This document shows, one piece after another, positions 55,326-63,277 of a stretch of 64,000 nt of DNA. Position 1 is the stretch's first letter; each line of letters opens with the position of its first letter. Position numbers and translations under genes: made by a program. The DNA is from Glycomyces arizonensis DSM 44726 (GTDB lineage: Bacteria; Actinomycetota; Actinomycetes; Mycobacteriales; Micromonosporaceae): positions 62,001-126,000 of the forward strand of contig NZ_AXWO01000003.1 of the NCBI RefSeq assembly GCF_000482705.1. Direction: 5' to 3'. The notes beneath the pieces are model-generated. The model did not search any database. It was not told where the DNA came from and worked only from the letters and a program-made list of their open reading frames with translations.

Positions 55326-55565
55326 TCAGGAGTCAGGGCTTTCGCGACGACGCGCCGCTCGGATGATGCGGGCGCGTTCGGCGGGCGTGCAGTCCTTGAG
55401 GAGCCTGTGGAGACGTTCGGTCTTGGCCCGCTCTCGGATGCGCTCGGTCTTGGCGGCCTCTCGGACCTTGGTGGTCCGATGGCCGATCCAGGCTCGGACG
55501 ACCAGTGCGATCGAACCGATGACCGGGACGAGTAAAGGGAGCCCCACGGCGTCGATGGACCACAT
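55326..55565 (-). CDS. small single-helix membrane protein with basic coiled-coil tail
   Basis: Not recognised. The 79-residue protein has one N-terminal helix (about residues 7-27), then a highly charged Lys/Arg/Glu helix (TTKVREAAKTERIRERAKTERLHRLLKD) likely to be a cytoplasmic coiled coil, ending with a basic stretch. ATG at 55565 is 6 bp after the Crp/Fnr gene stop, so it is the second gene of that unit. Confidence 0.55.
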   Translation of the reverse strand: MWSIDAVGLPLLVPVIGSIALVVRAWIGHRTTKVREAAKTERIRERAKTERLHRLLKDCTPAERARIIRAARRRESPDS

Positions 55566-55571
55566 GGCCGC

Positions 55572-56261
55572 TCACCCCGCCCTTTCTCTTCCAGTGGTTC
55601 CGTCGCGCTCCGCGAGCTGCGCGATGACGTCCATGTTGCGCACCGTCAACCGCTCGCGGCCGGTGGAGACGGCGCCCATGTCGCGCAGCCGCCCCAGCAC
55701 GGCAACGGTCGATTCCCGCGACACCTTGGCGATCTCCGCCAGGTCGCGTTGCTTGAAGCCGCTGATCACCAGGCCGTCGTCGGTCTCGACTCCCAGTCCG
55801 CTCGCGGCGAGTCTCAGGATAGCCCTGGCCAAGCGGCTCTCACTGCTGGTCAAGGACAATCCCTTGGCGTTGTCGCTCTTGAGCAGCCGTTCGGCCAGCC
55901 GCGAGTAATGGGCGCACGCCGCTCGCACGTTCGAGGTGATGAACTCGCGCCACACCCGGCCGGGCACCAGGAGCGCTTCGACGTCGGTCATGGTCACCAC
56001 GTCCGCCGAACGGGGGGAGGCGGTCAAGGAGGACAGCTCGCCGACCAGGTCGCCGGCCCGATGGATCTCCACCACGGCCCGGGCGGACGGCAATACCGCC
56101 TTCATATTTCCTTTTGCCAGGTAGAGCACAAAATCCGACTGGTCCCCTTGGCGGATCACCACCGTGCGCGCGGGATACGTGACCATATGGCCCTGCGCCG
56201 CGAGCTCGGCGAACTCCGCATCCGTGAGGAGATCGCCCCAGGCGCCAGTGGAAACTTCCAT
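55572..56261 (-). CDS. Crp/Fnr family transcriptional regulator
   Basis: This 229-residue protein has an N-terminal cyclic-nucleotide-binding fold (LTDAEFAELAAQGHMVTYPARTVVIRQGDQSDFVLYLAKGNMKAVL; GDLVGELSSLTASPRSADVVTMTDVEALLV) and a C-terminal winged helix (FKQRDLAEIAKVSRESTVAVLGRLRDMGAVSTGRERLTV, about residues 170-210). No Fnr-type Cys cluster. Ligand unknown; the phosphate-binding Arg-Ser position reads PRSADVV, compatible with a nucleotide. ATG at 56261 is preceded by TACACT-N7, suggesting a leaderless start. Confidence 0.88.
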   Translation of the reverse strand: MEVSTGAWGDLLTDAEFAELAAQGHMVTYPARTVVIRQGDQSDFVLYLAKGNMKAVLPSARAVVEIHRAGDLVGELSSLTASPRSADVVTMTDVEALLVPGRVWREFITSNVRAACAHYSRLAERLLKSDNAKGLSLTSSESRLARAILRLAASGLGVETDDGLVISGFKQRDLAEIAKVSRESTVAVLGRLRDMGAVSTGRERLTVRNMDVIAQLAERDGTTGRERAG

Positions 56262-56389
56262 ACTCTTAAGTGTAAAAATACGCACACCAAGATCGCAGCT
56301 CCGACACGCCTTTGTCGGAAACCCGACATTGCTGTGATCAAACGGGTGCACATCAACGCCACTTGAGTGAACATTGCGGCCTCAGGGCC

Positions 56390-57073
56390 TCAGTCTTCCG
56401 GCGGCCCCTGCGGATGGCGGAGGCCCGGGTGGTCGTTCGGGAGGAGGGCCTTCATCGCCGCTCCCGAGACCACCAGGCACAGGGCCAGGAGCGGCCAGGA
56501 GAGGAGGACCTGGGCCACGCCTCCCCCCACCACGGCGAAGTCCTCGTGGTCGGAGAGCCAGAACGGGGTCAGGACCACCACTCGCAGCGCGTACATCGCC
56601 ACCCATGTCCACGAGGCGGCGCTGTAGGCGCGCAGGAGCGCCGGGTCGGACCGCCAGCGGGCCCTCTGGCCGAGCAGGGCGCCGACGACGACGCCCAACA
56701 GCGGCCAGCGGAAGACGATCGAGCCGGCCCACACCAGGGCGCTCGCGGCGTTCGAGAGGACGCGGGGGAGGAGGATGTCCGCCGCCCGTCCTGTGTAGAG
56801 GACGATGATGCCCGCGACGCAGACGCTCAGCAGGCCCAGCAGCACGGCCCTCGGCTTGGCCCGCTGTCGGAGCCGCACGAGTGCGATCACCGCGGCCGCG
56901 ACGAGCGACGCTCCCACGCCCCAGCCGATCGAGCGCCCCGCGGCCAGCCAGGTGAGGATGAACACCACGAGCGGGGCGGTGGCGTCGAACGCCCCGCGCC
57001 TGCCGCCTAGTAGGCTGACAAGCGTGTCTTGCCGCACAGTATCGGACCCTGTAGACAAACCGCCGACCTTCAC
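56390..57073 (-). CDS. DUF3159 family membrane protein
   Basis: This roughly 227-residue protein has six helices. The conserved start LVSLLGGRRGAFDATAPLVVFILTWLAAG is the mark of the actinobacterial DUF3159 family, which is often near nucleotide-salvage (dut) or Trk genes; function unknown. The start is uncertain: GTG at 57073 is used, with TTG and GTG codons a few residues further in. Divergent from the gene at 57162. Confidence 0.8.
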   Translation of the reverse strand: MKVGGLSTGSDTVRQDTLVSLLGGRRGAFDATAPLVVFILTWLAAGRSIGWGVGASLVAAAVIALVRLRQRAKPRAVLLGLLSVCVAGIIVLYTGRAADILLPRVLSNAASALVWAGSIVFRWPLLGVVVGALLGQRARWRSDPALLRAYSAASWTWVAMYALRVVVLTPFWLSDHEDFAVVGGGVAQVLLSWPLLALCLVVSGAAMKALLPNDHPGLRHPQGPPED

Positions 57074-57161
57074 CCTCGAGACGCCGTTACGACAGGCAAG
57101 GCTACCCTGACCAAAGCGAGCCGACCGGCATCCGCCCGGCTCGGCTCGACCCACGGATGGA

Positions 57162-58187
57162 TTGGCGCAGTACCTGATGCTCGGCACACACCGGATCAGC
57201 GAATCGCAGCTCGTTGAGCTTCTTCGTCGTGCCCGGCAGACCGATTTCGGGCGGTGGAGCAAGAGCGATCTGCAGCGGGCCATGACGGGCCTCGGCTGGC
57301 AGGTCCGCTCCGCCGAGGTCGACATCGGCATGTGGCGCGCCGAGACCGGCTACGACACCGGCAACGCCATCGCCGACTCCGTCCCGCCCCAGACGCCCCT
57401 GTCGGGCCGCGCCGACTTCTACTCCATCGAGGTCATGGTCCTCAGGTCCGCCGAGCGCGGCCGCCAAGGCGAGAACCACCGCACGATCGTGTTCCGCGAA
57501 GTGCTGCGCACCATGATGAACGAGCTCGGCGCTCCCGAGGTGCGCGGCGGCGACGGCGGCCCGTGGATCCGCTGGTACCGCGACGGCCTGATCTTCGAGC
57601 TGCACCTGCGCCGCTTCCACGGCGGCGTGACCCTCCGGCTGCTCTCCCCGCAGGTGTTCGAGCAGCTCGAGGCCCACGCGGTCGGCAAGGGCGACGTCTC
57701 CGGCTGGCAGGCCTTCGCCCGCAAGGGCGAGCGCCCGCCCGAGCCGGCCTGCTACGACATGGGCGAGTTCACCGAGCGGCTCTCCTCCCTCCTGGGCGAC
57801 ATGGCCGCCGACGTCCCCACCATCGACACCGCCGGGACCGTGCTGCTGCGCACCGGCGACTGGTCGGCCCGCTACGTCGCCGCCTTCGTCGACGGCGGGC
57901 TCCGCGTCGAGGCCTCCGCCGCCGTCAAGGGCAACTGGCGCGCGGGCCTGTCGAACCTGCCCGGCATGGGCTACCGCGCCCCCAGCGGCGGCCAGCCGAA
58001 CTGGTCGCGCACCTTCCCCTCGACGGACCGCGCCGCCACCACCCAGGCCGCCCACATGATGGTCGACGCCCTGCGCGCCTTCGGCATCCAGGACCTGTTC
58101 GACATCGTCTACGACGGCTTCACCGCCGACGGCGAACGCATGTACCTGCCGGTCCTCGGCATCGGCAACGGCGACAACCCCTACTGA
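57162..58187 (+). CDS. conserved hypothetical protein, two similar domains suspected
   Basis: Not recognised with confidence. The 341-residue soluble protein has no signal or helices. The first half (about residues 20-150) and the second half have alternating alpha/beta composition reminiscent of YbjN/TY-chaperone-like folds of actinobacteria, e.g. GPWIRWYRDGLIFELHLRRFHGGVTLRLLSP. TTG at 57162 is used; ATG at 57177 is an alternative. Transcribed away from DUF3159 and toward the threonine aldolase gene (23 bp downstream), probably in one unit. Confidence 0.55.
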   Translation: MAQYLMLGTHRISESQLVELLRRARQTDFGRWSKSDLQRAMTGLGWQVRSAEVDIGMWRAETGYDTGNAIADSVPPQTPLSGRADFYSIEVMVLRSAERGRQGENHRTIVFREVLRTMMNELGAPEVRGGDGGPWIRWYRDGLIFELHLRRFHGGVTLRLLSPQVFEQLEAHAVGKGDVSGWQAFARKGERPPEPACYDMGEFTERLSSLLGDMAADVPTIDTAGTVLLRTGDWSARYVAAFVDGGLRVEASAAVKGNWRAGLSNLPGMGYRAPSGGQPNWSRTFPSTDRAATTQAAHMMVDALRAFGIQDLFDIVYDGFTADGERMYLPVLGIGNGDNPY

Positions 58188-58210
58188 CGGGGCCCGAGTA
58201 GGGTCGGGGC

Positions 58211-59233
58211 ATGATCGTCGACCTGCGCTCCGACACCGTCACCCGCCCCGGCCCGGCCATGCTCCAGGCCATGATGAACGCCGAGGTCGGCGACGACGTC
58301 TACGGCGAGGACCCGGCCGTGAACGCCCTCGAAGCCGAGGCCGCCGCGCTGCTCGGGCACGAGGCCGCCGTCTTCACGCCCACCGGCTCCATGGCCAACC
58401 AGATCGCCCTGCAACTGCTGGTGCCGCCCGGCGAGGAGCTGCTGTGCGACGCCAAGGCGCACGTCGTCAACTTCGAGATGGGGGCCGCCGCGGCGCTCGG
58501 CGGCATCTCGACGCGCACCTGGCACGCCCCGAGCGGGCGCCTCGACGTCTCGCTCGTCGAGCCGATGGTCAACCCTCCGCATCCGTACGCCACCACCACG
58601 CGCGCCATCGCCGTGGAGAACACCCACAACATCGGCGGCGGCACCGTCCAGCCCCTCGATCAGCTGCGGGCGCTGCGCGAGCTCGCCGACGCCGGCGGCC
58701 TCGCCCTGCACCTGGACGGGGCGCGGCTCTGGAACGCGCACGTCGCCACCGGCGTCCCGCTCCACGAGTACGGCCGCCTGTTCGACACCGTCTCGGTGTG
58801 CCTCTCCAAGGGCCTCGGCGCCCCGGTCGGCTCGCTGCTGGTCACCGACGCCGAGCGCGCCGAGCGCGGCCGCGTGATCCGCAAGCGCCTCGGCGGCGGC
58901 ATGCGGCAGGCCGGGTACCTCGCCGAGGCCGGCCGCTTCGCACTGGCGAACAACATCGGGCGGCTCGCCGACGACCACGCCCGGGCGAAGCGCCTGGCCG
59001 AGGCGCTCGAGCCCTTCGGCGTCTGCGACGCCGCCCAGGTGGAGACGAACGTGGTCCTGCTGCGGATTCCCGAGATCGCGGCGGTGGCCGCCGCCGCGGC
59101 GGAGCAGGGCGTCCGCATCTCGGCGCTCGGGCCCGACTGGGGCCGCCTGCTCACCCACCTCGACGTCGACGACGCCGGGATCGACCACGCCGTCAAGGTC
59201 CTCGGCGAGCTGGTCCAAGGCCGCGCCGTCTGA
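58211..59233 (+). CDS. low-specificity L-threonine aldolase
   Basis: PLP enzyme splitting threonine/allo-threonine to glycine and acetaldehyde. The 340-residue protein starts IVDLRSDTVTRPGPAMLQAMMNAEVGDDVYGEDPAVNALE, the usual N-terminus. PLP Lys is at about 200 in VCLSKGLGAPVGS, and the pyridine-binding Asp is in LHLDGARLWNAHVA. C-terminal small domain is complete. ATG at 58211. Next to bfd/bfr but no operon link is evident because an iron-box region intervenes. Confidence 0.95.
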   Translation: MIVDLRSDTVTRPGPAMLQAMMNAEVGDDVYGEDPAVNALEAEAAALLGHEAAVFTPTGSMANQIALQLLVPPGEELLCDAKAHVVNFEMGAAAALGGISTRTWHAPSGRLDVSLVEPMVNPPHPYATTTRAIAVENTHNIGGGTVQPLDQLRALRELADAGGLALHLDGARLWNAHVATGVPLHEYGRLFDTVSVCLSKGLGAPVGSLLVTDAERAERGRVIRKRLGGGMRQAGYLAEAGRFALANNIGRLADDHARAKRLAEALEPFGVCDAAQVETNVVLLRIPEIAAVAAAAAEQGVRISALGPDWGRLLTHLDVDDAGIDHAVKVLGELVQGRAV

Positions 59234-59330
59234 AGCGTCATTGTTCGAAACGGCGCTGTCTGAGATGGCATTGTCCGTTAGGCCGGGATCGTCCCACCGT
59301 TCGGAGGTTGCCGCCCCGCCGGAACCGAGA

Positions 59331-59364
59331 GTAGGTTAGGCATGCCTTTATTAGCCAAGCCTAA
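59331..59364. promoter_or_regulatory. DtxR/IdeR-type iron boxes upstream of bfd
   Basis: Two overlapping 19-bp windows (59331-59349 and 59346-59364) each match the DtxR/IdeR consensus TTAGGTTAGGCTAACCTAA at about 13 of 19 positions, 19-52 bp upstream of the bfd ATG. Confidence 0.6.
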
Positions 59365-59382
59365 GCTCCCGGAGGTCTCGGG

Positions 59383-59568
59383 ATGTACGCATGCATCTGC
59401 CACGGGGTCCACGACCACGAGGTCCACGACTGCATCCGTGCCGGTGCGCGCACCGAAGACGAGATCGGCGACGCCTGCGACGCCGGGACCGGCTGCGGCA
59501 ACTGCCGCCAGCGCCTGGCCGACATGATCGAGCGCTACTTCGCCGAGGAGTCCGTCCCGGCCGCCTGA
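59383..59568 (+). CDS. bfd: bacterioferritin-associated ferredoxin (Bfd-type 2Fe-2S protein)
   Basis: A 61-residue BFD-like protein that binds a 2Fe-2S cluster. The four Cys are seen as CIC near the N-terminus (residues 4 and 6) and CGNC near 38-41. Bfd reduces ferric iron in bacterioferritin to release it. ATG at 59383 has CGGAGG upstream. It sits directly under iron boxes and 146 bp before bfr, so iron-responsive control by a DtxR/IdeR regulator is likely. Confidence 0.9.
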   Translation: MYACICHGVHDHEVHDCIRAGARTEDEIGDACDAGTGCGNCRQRLADMIERYFAEESVPAA

Positions 59569-59599
59569 GCCGCGATCGGCGCGCCATGCGAGCCCGGAG

Positions 59600-59618
59600 T
59601 TAGGCTAGCTTGTCCTAT
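59600..59618. promoter_or_regulatory. DtxR/IdeR-type iron box upstream of bfr
   Basis: TTAGGCTAGCTTGTCCTAT matches the IdeR consensus at about 14 of 19 positions, about 97 bp upstream of the bfr start, a position consistent with activation as known for mycobacterial bfr genes. Confidence 0.55.
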
Positions 59619-59714
59619 TTTAGGTATTCCTGACTGGAAATCCGGCCCCACCTCGGCATACGCTGGGGCCGCCGGTCGGCGGACCGGCCGCGATCATCTG
59701 GGAAGGACAGCGAC

Positions 59715-60197
59715 ATGCAGGGCGACAAGCGGGTCATCGAATTCCTCAACGAGCAGCTGAGCGCCGAGCTCACCGCCATCAACCAGTACTTCCTGCACGC
59801 CAAGATGCAGGAGAACTGGGGCTACACCAAGCTGGCGAAGTACACCCGGGCCGAGTCGCTCGATGAGATGCGCCACGCCGAGATCCTCACCGACCGCATC
59901 CTCTTCCTCGAAGGGCTGCCGAACTACCAGCGGCTCTTCCCGCTGCGGATCGGGCAGAGCGTGCCGGAGATCTTCCGCTGCGACCGGGAGATCGAGGTCG
60001 AGGCCATCGACCGCCTCAAGCGCGGCATCGAGTACATGGAGTCGGTCAAGGACTACGTCTCGCGCGACCTCTTCGAGGGCATCCTCAAGGACGAGGAGCA
60101 CCACATCGACTACCTGGACACGCAGCTCGACATCGTCGAGAAGATCGGCGAGGAGCTGTACATCCAGTCGCTCATCGAGCAGCCGAGCGAGGCGTAG
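59715..60197 (+). CDS. bfr: bacterioferritin
   Basis: This 160-residue iron-storage protein forms a 24-mer with haem at dimer interfaces. Ferroxidase ligands are seen in AELTAINQYF (Glu18), DEMRHAE (Glu51, His54), DREIEVEAID (Glu94) and LKDEEHHIDYLD (Glu127, His130). The haem-ligand Met is at residue 52. ATG at 59715 follows GGAAGGACAG. Paired with bfd; regulated through an iron box at 59600-59618. Confidence 0.97.
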   Translation: MQGDKRVIEFLNEQLSAELTAINQYFLHAKMQENWGYTKLAKYTRAESLDEMRHAEILTDRILFLEGLPNYQRLFPLRIGQSVPEIFRCDREIEVEAIDRLKRGIEYMESVKDYVSRDLFEGILKDEEHHIDYLDTQLDIVEKIGEELYIQSLIEQPSEA

Positions 60198-60403
60198 CGG
60201 CGCCGCGGAGTGCTCGGTTGCGGAGGTGCTCGACGCTGGGGCGGTAGTTCCGTTCGGTGAGAGAGAACATCTACCGGCCGAGCGAGTGCTCTCGGCGCCG
60301 GGGCCATGGAACTTTCGGCGCGGTTATCGGACGCGGAGCCGCTCGCCGCGGGTGCGGCGGAGGCTTCGCCTCCGGTGACGACAGGCGTCCATCGGACATG
60401 GCA

Positions 60404-60438
60404 GAGGGGGCCGGCGGCAGCCGGCCCCCTCTCCTTTT
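60404..60438 (+). terminator. strong terminator-like hairpin (likely bfr unit)
   Basis: A perfect 12-bp stem (GAGGGGGCCGGC at 60404-60415, complement at 60420-60431), loop GGCA, then TCCTTTTG. About 206 bp after bfr. Confidence 0.8.
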
Positions 60439-60487
60439 GCGGTAGAGCCCCTCACATCTCCACCACAGTGGTATGCCGTCGCTGGTC

Positions 60488-60553
60488 TTGACAGCGTCGA
60501 CCATGGGATCGTAACATATCGATACTTTGAATGAAAGTTTCGCGAAACTTTCA
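60488..60553 (+). promoter_or_regulatory. orphan promoter with 22-bp CGAAA/TTTCG-type palindrome
   Basis: TTGACA (60488-60493) and TAACAT (60512-60517), spacer 18. A perfect palindrome with arms TGAAAGTTTCG and CGAAACTTTCA lies at 60532-60553, just downstream of the expected start site. It contains the same GAAAGTTTC core as the importer operon's operators. Confidence 0.6.
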
Positions 60554-60604
60554 GTCAGAACTTCTGAGAACACGTCCGGATCGACCTGATACAAGAGGGA
60601 TAGC

Positions 60605-60635
60605 GGGGCGGAGCGCGAGCCGGGCGCTCCGCCCC
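60605..60635. terminator. 12-bp-stem GC hairpin downstream of the orphan promoter
   Basis: GGGGCGGAGCGC (60605-60616) pairs perfectly with 60624-60635 around a 7-base loop. No clear T-run on either side. It could end a roughly 110-nt transcript from the orphan promoter or the minus-strand acetyltransferase transcript. Confidence 0.55.
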
Positions 60636-60739
60636 TTCCGCGCCGAACTCCCGTATGCCCTTCCCGCACGGGACGGGTGCCGGACGCTCGGGCAACGCCG
60701 ACTGACCCGCGCCTCTTCACCAGGTCGCAGTCCGCTCGC

Positions 60740-61177
60740 TCACTTGCCACGCCGCAGCATCGGGACGTGCGGGATGCCGTCCTCGACGAACTCCTCGCCG
60801 TGCTCGGCGAAGCCGTACCGGCGGTAGAACCCGGCCGCATAGGACTGCGCGTCGAGCGCGACGTCGGCCTCCGGCCCGGCCGCTTCGAGCGCGGCGGCCA
60901 TGAGCGCCCCGCTCAACCCCCGCCCGCGCTCGCCCTGGGCGCAGCAGACCCGCCCGATCCGCCACCCGCCGCCGTCGCGCAGCAGCCGCAGGCAGGCGAC
61001 GGCGCGGGCGCCCTCGCCGATCCAGAAGTGGACGGTCTCCGGCTCGGTGTCGCGGTCGTCGAGGTCCGGATAGGCGCACTCCTGCTCGACGACGAACACC
61101 TCCTGCCGCAGCCGCGCCAGGCCGAACACCGTCGCACCGTCGAGGTCGGCGAACCGGCCGTGTCGTATGTCGCGCAT
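60740..61177 (-). CDS. GNAT acetyltransferase, ElaA-like
   Basis: This 145-residue protein contains RQEVFVVEQECAYPDLDDRDTEPETVHFWI near its start, the pattern of ElaA-family acetyltransferases, and a GNAT acetyl-CoA motif RIGRVCCAQGERGRGLSGALMAAAL (about residues 75-99). The C-terminal AGFYRRYGFAEHGEEFVEDGIPHVPM completes the fold. Substrate unknown. ATG at 61177; no clear ribosome site. Confidence 0.87.
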   Translation of the reverse strand: MRDIRHGRFADLDGATVFGLARLRQEVFVVEQECAYPDLDDRDTEPETVHFWIGEGARAVACLRLLRDGGGWRIGRVCCAQGERGRGLSGALMAAALEAAGPEADVALDAQSYAAGFYRRYGFAEHGEEFVEDGIPHVPMLRRGK

Positions 61178-61257
61178 GAGGGCAATTAGAGCAGGGGCGC
61201 GCGCCGCCGAAGCGGCACACGCCCGCGATGTGGTCTTCTCTAAAGCGCGGCCCAGCC

Positions 61258-62202
61258 CTAAGCCGCGACCAGTCGGCGCTGCCACCATTCGATGGTCTCG
61301 GCGAGCGCCGCCTCGGTGCCGGTCGGCTCGTCGCCGAACGTCTCGGTGAAGTCCGAGGACTCCATGACGTACGGGCCGTCCCACTGGTGGCGGGTCTCGG
61401 TGATGCCGCGCATGGCCGGCTGGAACGTCCCGATCACCCTGATCAGGAGCCACCACGGCAGCCGCCTGACCGCGACCGCGTCGCGCCCGAGGAGCCTCGC
61501 CAGCGCCTCGGCCATCTCGCGCTGCGACCGCGCCGGGGCGGTCGGGACGTGCCAGGGCCGTCCCCACGCCCGGTCGTCGCCGCCGAGCCGCACCAGCGCG
61601 TTCGCCACGTCGGGGATGTAGGTGAAGCTGTGCGGCGCGTCCGGGTCGCCGAACACCGAGAGGTTCTTACCCTCGATGACGGGCCGCACGAACCGCTCGC
61701 CGAGCATGGCGTCGGCCAGGGCCCCGGGCCCGAAGTAGTCGGAGCCGCGCGCCTCGGTGAAGCGCAGGTCGCCGGCGCGGTGCAGCGCCATCGCGTCCTC
61801 CCACATCTTGATGCGGATCTGCCCCTTGTGGCCGGGGGAGCGCAGCGGGGTCCGCTCGGTCATCGGCTCGCTGACGGGCCCGTAGACGTAGAGGTTGCCG
61901 GTGTTGACCAGGCTCGCACCGTGGGCCTTGGCGGCGGCGAGGATGGCGGCGAACATGGGCGGCCACTCCTCGGCCCACTGGTGGTACCCGGCGGGGTTGG
62001 CGCAGTTGTAGATGACATCGGCCCCGGCGGTGGCGGCGGTGAGCGCCGCGGCGTCGCGGGCGTCGACCTTGGCGTGTTCGATGCCTGGGGCGTCGGTGCC
62101 GCCGGAGCGGCTGAGCACCCGGACGCGCTCGCCCCGGTCGGCGAGGATGCGGGCGACGGTGGAGCCGATCTGGCCTTTGCCGAGGATCACGTGGTCGGTC
62201 AT
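61258..62202 (-). CDS. NAD-dependent epimerase/dehydratase (atypical SDR)
   Basis: This 314-residue Rossmann protein has the cofactor motif VILGKGQIGSTVARIL (GxGxxG, about residues 5-20) and ends VIYNCANPAGYHQWAEEWPP...GNLYVYGP, where the Tyr-x3-Lys catalytic pair is not obvious. It is close to NmrA/extended-SDR proteins that may act as sensors or reductases. ATG at 62202 has GAAGGGAACC upstream. Two GAGAGC-N3-GCTCTC palindromes and a bracketing inverted repeat mark its promoter, indicating TetR-type repression by a regulator outside this window. Confidence 0.85.
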   Translation of the reverse strand: MTDHVILGKGQIGSTVARILADRGERVRVLSRSGGTDAPGIEHAKVDARDAAALTAATAGADVIYNCANPAGYHQWAEEWPPMFAAILAAAKAHGASLVNTGNLYVYGPVSEPMTERTPLRSPGHKGQIRIKMWEDAMALHRAGDLRFTEARGSDYFGPGALADAMLGERFVRPVIEGKNLSVFGDPDAPHSFTYIPDVANALVRLGGDDRAWGRPWHVPTAPARSQREMAEALARLLGRDAVAVRRLPWWLLIRVIGTFQPAMRGITETRHQWDGPYVMESSDFTETFGDEPTGTEAALAETIEWWQRRLVAA

Positions 62203-62203
62203 G

Positions 62204-62336
62204 GGGGTTCCCTTCTCGCGATTGAGAGCGGTGCTCTCGTCATGAATCAACGATCGCACGCTGAAGCGAAACTGTCAAGAGCACTGCTCTCTTTTTTGTG
62301 CAGTGATCTACGACGCTTCGGCGAGAAGGGAACCCC
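62204..62336. repeat. 16-bp inverted repeat bracketing the epimerase promoter
   Basis: GCGAGAAGGGAACCCC at 62321-62336 is the exact reverse complement of 62204-62219, where it forms the ribosome site of the epimerase gene. The 101 bp between carry both operators. On the plus strand it would be the ribosome site of a divergent gene that is not present; the proC gene ends there instead. Confidence 0.8.
62224..62291. promoter_or_regulatory. paired GAGAGC-type operators upstream of the epimerase gene
   Basis: GAGAGC-GGT-GCTCTC at 62224-62238 and AAGAGC-ACT-GCTCTC at 62277-62291, starts 53 bp apart. On the minus strand TTGACA follows directly after the second site as a possible -35. The form is typical of TetR-family operators. 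Confidence 0.68.
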
Positions 62337-62344
62337 GAAGCCGC

Positions 62345-63151
62345 TCAGGCGTACTCGTCGGCGATCTCCCGCGCCCGGTCGCGGGCCGCCTCGACCGCGT
62401 CGGTCACCGCCGAGCGCACCCGGTGGTTGTCCAGCTGGCGCACCGCGCTGATCGTCGTCCCCGCCGGGGACTCCACCGCCTCGCGCAGCTCGGCGGGGGA
62501 GGCGTCGGCCTCGCTGACCATCCGCGCCGCCCCGAGCGCCGTCTGCGCCACCAGCTCGCACGCCACCGCCCGCGGCAGCCCCATGAGGACGCTCGCCTCG
62601 GTCATCGCCTCGGCCAGGTAGTAGAAGTAGGCCGGGCCCGAACCCGAGATCGCGGTGACCGCGTCCTGGTGCTTCTCCTCGACGATGAGCGTGCGGCCCA
62701 GCGGCGTGAACAGCTCCTCGACCGAGGCCAGGCACGCCGCGTCGGCGTGGGTGCCCGCCGAGAGCACCGTCATCGCCTCGTCGACCAGCGCCGGGGTGTT
62801 CGGCATCGCCCGCACCACCGGCGTCGAATCGGGCAGGCGCTTCTCGAAGAACGCCGTCGGCAGCCCCGCGCAGATGCTCACCACGGGCACGCCCGCGACG
62901 AAGACGCCGTGCAGCTCCTCCAACAGCGCCGCCGCGTCCTGCGGCTTGACCGCCACCACGACCACGTCGGCGCGCCGCACCGCCTCGGCGTTCGGCTCCA
63001 CGGCCACGCCGTAGGCCTCGCGCAGCTCCGCGGCGCGCTCGGCGCTGCGCGCCGTCGCCACCACCGAGCCGTGCTCCCAGCCCGCGCGCAGCAGGCCCGA
63101 CAGGATCGCCTGCCCCATCTTCCCGGCTCCCAGTACCGCCACCGTCCGCAT
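62345..63151 (-). CDS. proC: pyrroline-5-carboxylate reductase
   Basis: ProC makes proline from pyrroline-5-carboxylate with NAD(P)H. The 268-residue protein has the N-terminal VAVLGAGKMGQAILSGLL Rossmann motif, VKPQDAAALLEEL, RAMPNTPALVDEAMTVL and the C-terminal signature AISGSGPAYFYYLAEAMTEASVLMGLPRAVACELVAQTALGAARM, then SPAGTTISAVRQLD. ATG at 63151 has GAGGAG upstream. Divergent from a small membrane protein gene. Confidence 0.96.
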   Translation of the reverse strand: MRTVAVLGAGKMGQAILSGLLRAGWEHGSVVATARSAERAAELREAYGVAVEPNAEAVRRADVVVVAVKPQDAAALLEELHGVFVAGVPVVSICAGLPTAFFEKRLPDSTPVVRAMPNTPALVDEAMTVLSAGTHADAACLASVEELFTPLGRTLIVEEKHQDAVTAISGSGPAYFYYLAEAMTEASVLMGLPRAVACELVAQTALGAARMVSEADASPAELREAVESPAGTTISAVRQLDNHRVRSAVTDAVEAARDRAREIADEYA

Positions 63152-63277
63152 GGCCGCTCCTCTCGAAATCGGTTGCCCCACCGATTGTGCCCCCTCCGGC
63201 GTCCCCGCACACCGCCCGAAGGCCCCCGTACCGGCACATGGACCATGCGCGGGGGCCGATCCCGATATGGTCGTGAC

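Larger units (their letters stand above)
60198..60739. other. 542-bp gene-free stretch with two hairpins, a promoter and a palindrome
   Basis: Holds a terminator-like hairpin at 60404-60438, a plus-strand promoter at 60488-60517, a perfect 22-bp palindrome at 60532-60553 and a 12-bp-stem hairpin at 60605-60635. Frames across it (e.g. 60257-60445, 60271-60504 on minus) are Arg/Pro-rich and cross the hairpins, so I do not call a gene. Confidence 0.5.

Noticed and set aside
60271-60504. 77-codon minus-strand frame starting MVDAVKTSDGIPLWW
   Set aside because: After the first 25 residues it becomes Pro/Arg-rich and runs through a strong hairpin; no ribosome site.
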